In this document: positions 60,919 through 64,000 of the stretch, piece after piece
How the letters are laid out: each line of letters opens with the position of its first letter
How positions within the stretch are numbered: position 1 is the first letter of the stretch
Assembly: GCF_020873875.1 (NCBI RefSeq)
Contig: NZ_JAHWGU010000020.1
Location: 62,001 to 126,000 of the forward strand
Source of the DNA: Actinoplanes sp. DH11
Lineage (GTDB): Bacteria > Actinomycetota > Actinomycetes > Mycobacteriales > Micromonosporaceae
DNA length: 64,000 nucleotides
Direction: 5' to 3'
Notes under the pieces: generated by a model
The model's database searches: none
Seen by the model: the letters and a program-made list of their open reading frames with translations, nothing else
What the model was told of the DNA's origin: nothing
Made by a program: the position numbers and the translations under genes

Positions 60919-63086
60919 GGCGCGGCAGCACTGTCGGCAACGCGAAGCGAGACGAGGAAGGCACCGCGATGAACGTCGCGCTGGAAGAACTCATCGAGGT
61001 GGACCCGCGGTCGGCGGCCACGCCGGTCAAGGCCGGCCTGCTGGACCCGGCGCAGCTGTGGCGCTCGCTGCCGGACGCGGCCCGCAAGCTCGACCCGCGC
61101 GTCATGTGGCGCAACCCGGTCATGTTCATCGTCGAGGTCGGCGCGGTCTTCACCACCGTCCTGTCGATCGCCGGACCCAGCCTGTTCGCCTGGCTGATCA
61201 CGGTGTGGCTCTGGCTCACCGTGCTCTTCGCGAACCTGGCCGAGGCGGTCGCCGAGGGACGCGGCAAGGCACAGGCCGCCGCGCTGCGAGCCGCCAAGCA
61301 GGACACCGTCGCGATCCTGGGTGACGGCCGGGAGATCTCGGCCACCGAGCTCAAGCAGGGCGACGTGGTGATCGTCGAGGCCGGTCAGGTGATCCCCGGC
61401 GACGGCGACGTGATCGAGGGCATCGCCAGCGTCGACGAGTCGGCGATCACCGGTGAGTCGGCCCCGGTGATCCGGGAGTCCGGCGGCGACCGGTCGGCCG
61501 TCACCGGTGGCACGAAGGTGCTCAGCGACCGGATCGTCGTCCGGATCACCCAGCGCCCCGGCGACAGCTTCGTGGACCGGATGATCGCCCTGGTGGAGGG
61601 CGCGAACCGGCAGAAGACGCCGAACGAGATCGCCCTGAACATCCTGCTCGCGGCGCTCACCGTGATCTTCCTGCTCGCGGTGGTGACGCTCCAGCCGCTT
61701 GCGATCTTCTCGAAGGCGTACCAGGCGGCGGCGCCGGACACCGCGGCGATCGACGGGAACGGCGTCACCGGGATCGTGTTGGTCTCGCTGCTGGTCTGCC
61801 TGATCCCGACCACGATCGGCGCGCTGCTCTCGGCGATCGGCATCGCCGGCATGGACCGCCTGGTGCAGCGCAACGTGCTGGCGATGAGTGGCCGTGCGGT
61901 CGAGGCGGCCGGTGACGTGAACACGCTGCTGCTCGACAAGACCGGCACGATCACTCTGGGGAACCGGCAGGCTGCTGAGTTCGTACCCGTCGAGGGGGTT
62001 GATCCGGAAGATCTCGCCGACGCCGCGCAACTCTCCAGCCTGGCCGACGAGACGCCGGAGGGGCGGTCCGTGGTGGCGCTGGCCAGGACGGCCTACGGCA
62101 TCCGGGAGCGCGAGGCGGGGCTGACGGCCGGTGCGACGTTCGTACCGTTCACCGCGCAGACCCGGATGAGTGGCGTCGACCTCGACGGCACGGAGTCCGG
62201 TGCCGGTGCGGCGGGCGTGCGCCGGATCCGCAAGGGCGCGGCGGCCGCGGTGATCACGTGGGTGGGCACGTCGAGCGCCGAGGTGGACGCGATCGTCGAC
62301 CGGATCAGCGCGGCGGGCGGTACCCCGCTGGTGGTGGCCGAGAACAACCGGGTGCTCGGCGTGATCCACCTGAAGGACGTGGTCAAGTCCGGGATGCGGG
62401 CCCGCTTCGACGAGATGCGCCGGATGGGCATCCGGACCGTGATGATCACCGGTGACAACCCGCGCACCGCGGCCGCGATCGCCGCCGAGGCGGGTGTCGA
62501 CGACTTCCTCGCCGAGGCCACCCCGGAGGACAAGCTCGCCCTGATCCGCACGGAGCAGCAGGGTGGCCGGCTGGTCGCGATGACCGGTGACGGCACCAAC
62601 GACGCACCGGCGCTGGCCCAGGCGGACGTCGGCGTCGCGATGAACACCGGCACGTCGGCCGCGAAGGAGGCCGGCAACATGGTCGACCTCGACTCGGACC
62701 CGACCAAGCTGATCGAGATCGTGGAGATCGGCAAGCAGTTGCTGATCACCCGGGGCGCGCTGACGACGTTCTCGATCGCCAACGACATCGCGAAGTACTT
62801 CGCGATCATCCCGGCCATGTTCGCGGCGGTCCACCCGGGCCTGGACACCCTCAACGTCATGCGGCTGCACTCGCCGGGCTCGGCGATCCTGTCCGCCGTC
62901 ATCTTCAACGCCCTGGTGATCGTCGTCCTGATCCCGCTGGCGCTGCGCGGGGTGCGCTACCGGCCGTCGTCGGCGAGCGCGCTGCTGCGCCGCAACCTTT
63001 GGATCTACGGCCTGGGCGGCGTGCTCGCGCCGTTCCTCGGCATCAAGCTCATCGACCTGCTCATCCAGTTCATCCCGGGGATCTGA
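60915..63086 (+). CDS. kdpB: Potassium-transporting P-type ATPase subunit KdpB
   Basis: A 723-residue P-type ATPase. The phosphorylated residue is D341 (LLLDKTGTITLGNR); the actuator TGES loop (ITGESAPV) and hinge GDGTNDAPAL are intact. The ATG at 60915 overlaps the kdpA stop (ATGA) and has GGAGGG 6 nt upstream; a second ATG at 60969 with AGGAAGG would shorten the protein to 705 residues and matches the usual KdpB start better. It drives K+ uptake with KdpA. Confidence 0.95.
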   Translation: MRRGSTVGNAKRDEEGTAMNVALEELIEVDPRSAATPVKAGLLDPAQLWRSLPDAARKLDPRVMWRNPVMFIVEVGAVFTTVLSIAGPSLFAWLITVWLWLTVLFANLAEAVAEGRGKAQAAALRAAKQDTVAILGDGREISATELKQGDVVIVEAGQVIPGDGDVIEGIASVDESAITGESAPVIRESGGDRSAVTGGTKVLSDRIVVRITQRPGDSFVDRMIALVEGANRQKTPNEIALNILLAALTVIFLLAVVTLQPLAIFSKAYQAAAPDTAAIDGNGVTGIVLVSLLVCLIPTTIGALLSAIGIAGMDRLVQRNVLAMSGRAVEAAGDVNTLLLDKTGTITLGNRQAAEFVPVEGVDPEDLADAAQLSSLADETPEGRSVVALARTAYGIREREAGLTAGATFVPFTAQTRMSGVDLDGTESGAGAAGVRRIRKGAAAAVITWVGTSSAEVDAIVDRISAAGGTPLVVAENNRVLGVIHLKDVVKSGMRARFDEMRRMGIRTVMITGDNPRTAAAIAAEAGVDDFLAEATPEDKLALIRTEQQGGRLVAMTGDGTNDAPALAQADVGVAMNTGTSAAKEAGNMVDLDSDPTKLIEIVEIGKQLLITRGALTTFSIANDIAKYFAIIPAMFAAVHPGLDTLNVMRLHSPGSAILSAVIFNALVIVVLIPLALRGVRYRPSSASALLRRNLWIYGLGGVLAPFLGIKLIDLLIQFIPGI

Positions 63087-63092
63087 TCCGTC

Positions 63093-63935
63093 ATGCGACT
63101 GCCTTCCTGGCTCAGCCAGCACCTCGCGGCGCTGCGTGCGCTGCTGCTGTTCACCGTCCTGCTCGGTCTCGCGTACCCGCTGCTCTTCGTGGGCGCCGGG
63201 AAGATCCCCGGAATGTCCGACCGGGCGGCCGGGTCGCTCGTGTCGTCCGGCAGCCTCCTCATCGGCCAGTCCTTCACCGACGCGGCCGGCAACCCGGTGC
63301 CGGAGTACTTCCAGAGCCGGCCGTCGGCCGGCGGGTACGACCCGGACGCGACCGGGGCCAGCAACCTCGGCCCGGAGAGCGTCGTCGACGTCCTGGCGGA
63401 CGACCCGGACGACGCGTCGCCCAGCCTGCTCACCCAGGTCTGCGCGCGCAGCCGGGCGATCGGCGAGCTGGAGGGGGTCGACGGCGGCCGGCCCTACTGC
63501 ACCGCCGACGGCGTGGGCGCGGTCCTGGCGGTCTTCCGCCGCGACGGGTTCACCGGCCCGGTCACCCGGGTGGTCTCGGTGAACCAGACCGGGACCCCGT
63601 TCCTCGCGCGGTATGAGGGCGTCACCGTCGAGGCGGCCCGGGTGGGCGAGGACTACCGGGCCCTCGGCGGCGTGATCACGCCGATCCGGGGCGGCGCACC
63701 GGCCGAACCGGCGGTGCCGGCGGACGCGGTGACGGCGAGCGGCAGCGGGCTGGACCCGCACATCAGCCCGGCGTACGCCGCGTTGCAGGCGCCGCGGGTG
63801 GCCCGGGAACGCGGGATCGACCTCGGCCGGGTGCGTGAGCTGATCGCGGCGCACACCGACGGCCGGGCACTGGGCTTCCTCGGTCAGCCGGCGGTGAACG
63901 TGCTCGAGCTGAACCTGGCGCTGGACGGCCGGTAG
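63093..63935 (+). CDS. kdpC: Potassium-transporting ATPase subunit KdpC
   Basis: A 280-residue protein with one N-terminal membrane segment and the KdpC periplasmic domain (GSLLIGQSFTDAAGNPVPEY; ASGSGLDPHISPAYA; GFLGQPAVNVLELN). The insert at about 105-205, which contains two cysteines, makes it longer than the 190-residue E. coli subunit; this longer form is found in actinobacteria. It starts 6 bp after kdpB. Confidence 0.93.
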   Translation: MRLPSWLSQHLAALRALLLFTVLLGLAYPLLFVGAGKIPGMSDRAAGSLVSSGSLLIGQSFTDAAGNPVPEYFQSRPSAGGYDPDATGASNLGPESVVDVLADDPDDASPSLLTQVCARSRAIGELEGVDGGRPYCTADGVGAVLAVFRRDGFTGPVTRVVSVNQTGTPFLARYEGVTVEAARVGEDYRALGGVITPIRGGAPAEPAVPADAVTASGSGLDPHISPAYAALQAPRVARERGIDLGRVRELIAAHTDGRALGFLGQPAVNVLELNLALDGR

Positions 63936-63963
63936 GGCCGGTGGGCGCGGGGGAGGGGTGACC

Positions 63964-64000
63964 ATGGCGCGCGGTGAGTTGCGGATCTATCTGGGTGCGG
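63964..64000 (+). CDS. kdpD: Sensor histidine kinase KdpD, N-terminus, partial
   Basis: Only the first 12 codons are present (MARGELRIYLGA), followed by the window edge. This is the usual KdpD beginning, just before the Walker A motif. GGGGAGGGG lies 4-5 nt upstream. The expected KdpE gene would follow outside the window and could bind the direct repeats at 58980. Confidence 0.8.
   Translation, partial: MARGELRIYLGA

Noticed and set aside
60504..63965. Long minus-strand open frame opposite kdpABC
   Set aside because: Composition is Arg/Asp/His-rich antisense translation of kdp genes; no domain is recognisable.

Overview
The window is chromosomal DNA from a high-GC actinomycete, most likely Micromonosporaceae (Actinoplanes or a close relative). 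The evidence is strong G/C third-position bias, frequent GTG/TTG starts, TANNNT -10 boxes sitting 6-8 nt upstream of start codons (leaderless mRNAs), and typical families: NgcEFG sugar ABC transporter, SigE-type ECF sigma, DUF1707, TIGR04222, LAxTG-anchored protein, one-piece PAS sensor kinases, Kdp. No rRNA, tRNA, phage, IS or CRISPR was seen. I assign taxonomy from gene content only.

Layout. 1-2060: end of an NgcEFG-type chitobiose/GlcNAc importer operon. 2122-7494: PolA-like exonuclease/polymerase, then metH behind an S-adenosylhomocysteine (SAH) riboswitch. 7495-13694: a 62-bp tandem-repeat array, GNAT, YdjM-like membrane protein, DUF1707 protein, NarL-type two-component pair, Nudix. 13695-19969: diguanylate cyclase plus glycogen debranching-type enzyme, divergent from a GH63 glucosidase. 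20015-25228: SigE-type sigma with partner, fused anthranilate synthase with a Trp leader peptide/attenuator, small proteins, lone receiver domain. 25263-28407: TetR divergent from a GH3 beta-glucosidase with a 20-bp palindromic operator. 28605-35232: NYN nuclease, GlsB-type protein, an unusual sigma/zinc-finger/TM/beta-helix fusion, DinB with a long repeat linker. 35233-39830: second 62-bp repeat array, pyruvate-decarboxylase-type enzyme, ctaD. 39966-44200: LAxTG surface protein, TetR, GtrA, M20 hydrolase. 44254-50507: compact minus-strand cluster encoding an OleA-like condensing enzyme, two GT2 glycosyltransferases, OleC-like ligase, P450 and OleD-like reductase. 50632-58912: Ser/Thr kinase, TetR, PAS histidine kinase, CBS/CNNM protein, ArsB/NhaD-type transporter, TIGR04222 protein. 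59104-64000: kdp operon (small peptide, kdpF, A, B, C, start of kdpD).

Most notable: (i) the olefin/beta-lactone-like biosynthetic cluster that lacks OleB and adds P450 and two glycosyltransferases; (ii) a single polypeptide joining an ECF sigma factor to a zinc-binding anti-sigma-like motif, membrane segments and an extracellular beta-helix; (iii) two RNA switches that can be drawn base by base (SAH-metH and Trp-trpEG); (iv) a 62-bp repeat family in two distant arrays; (v) repeated in-frame minisatellite growth at domain linkers of unrelated genes.
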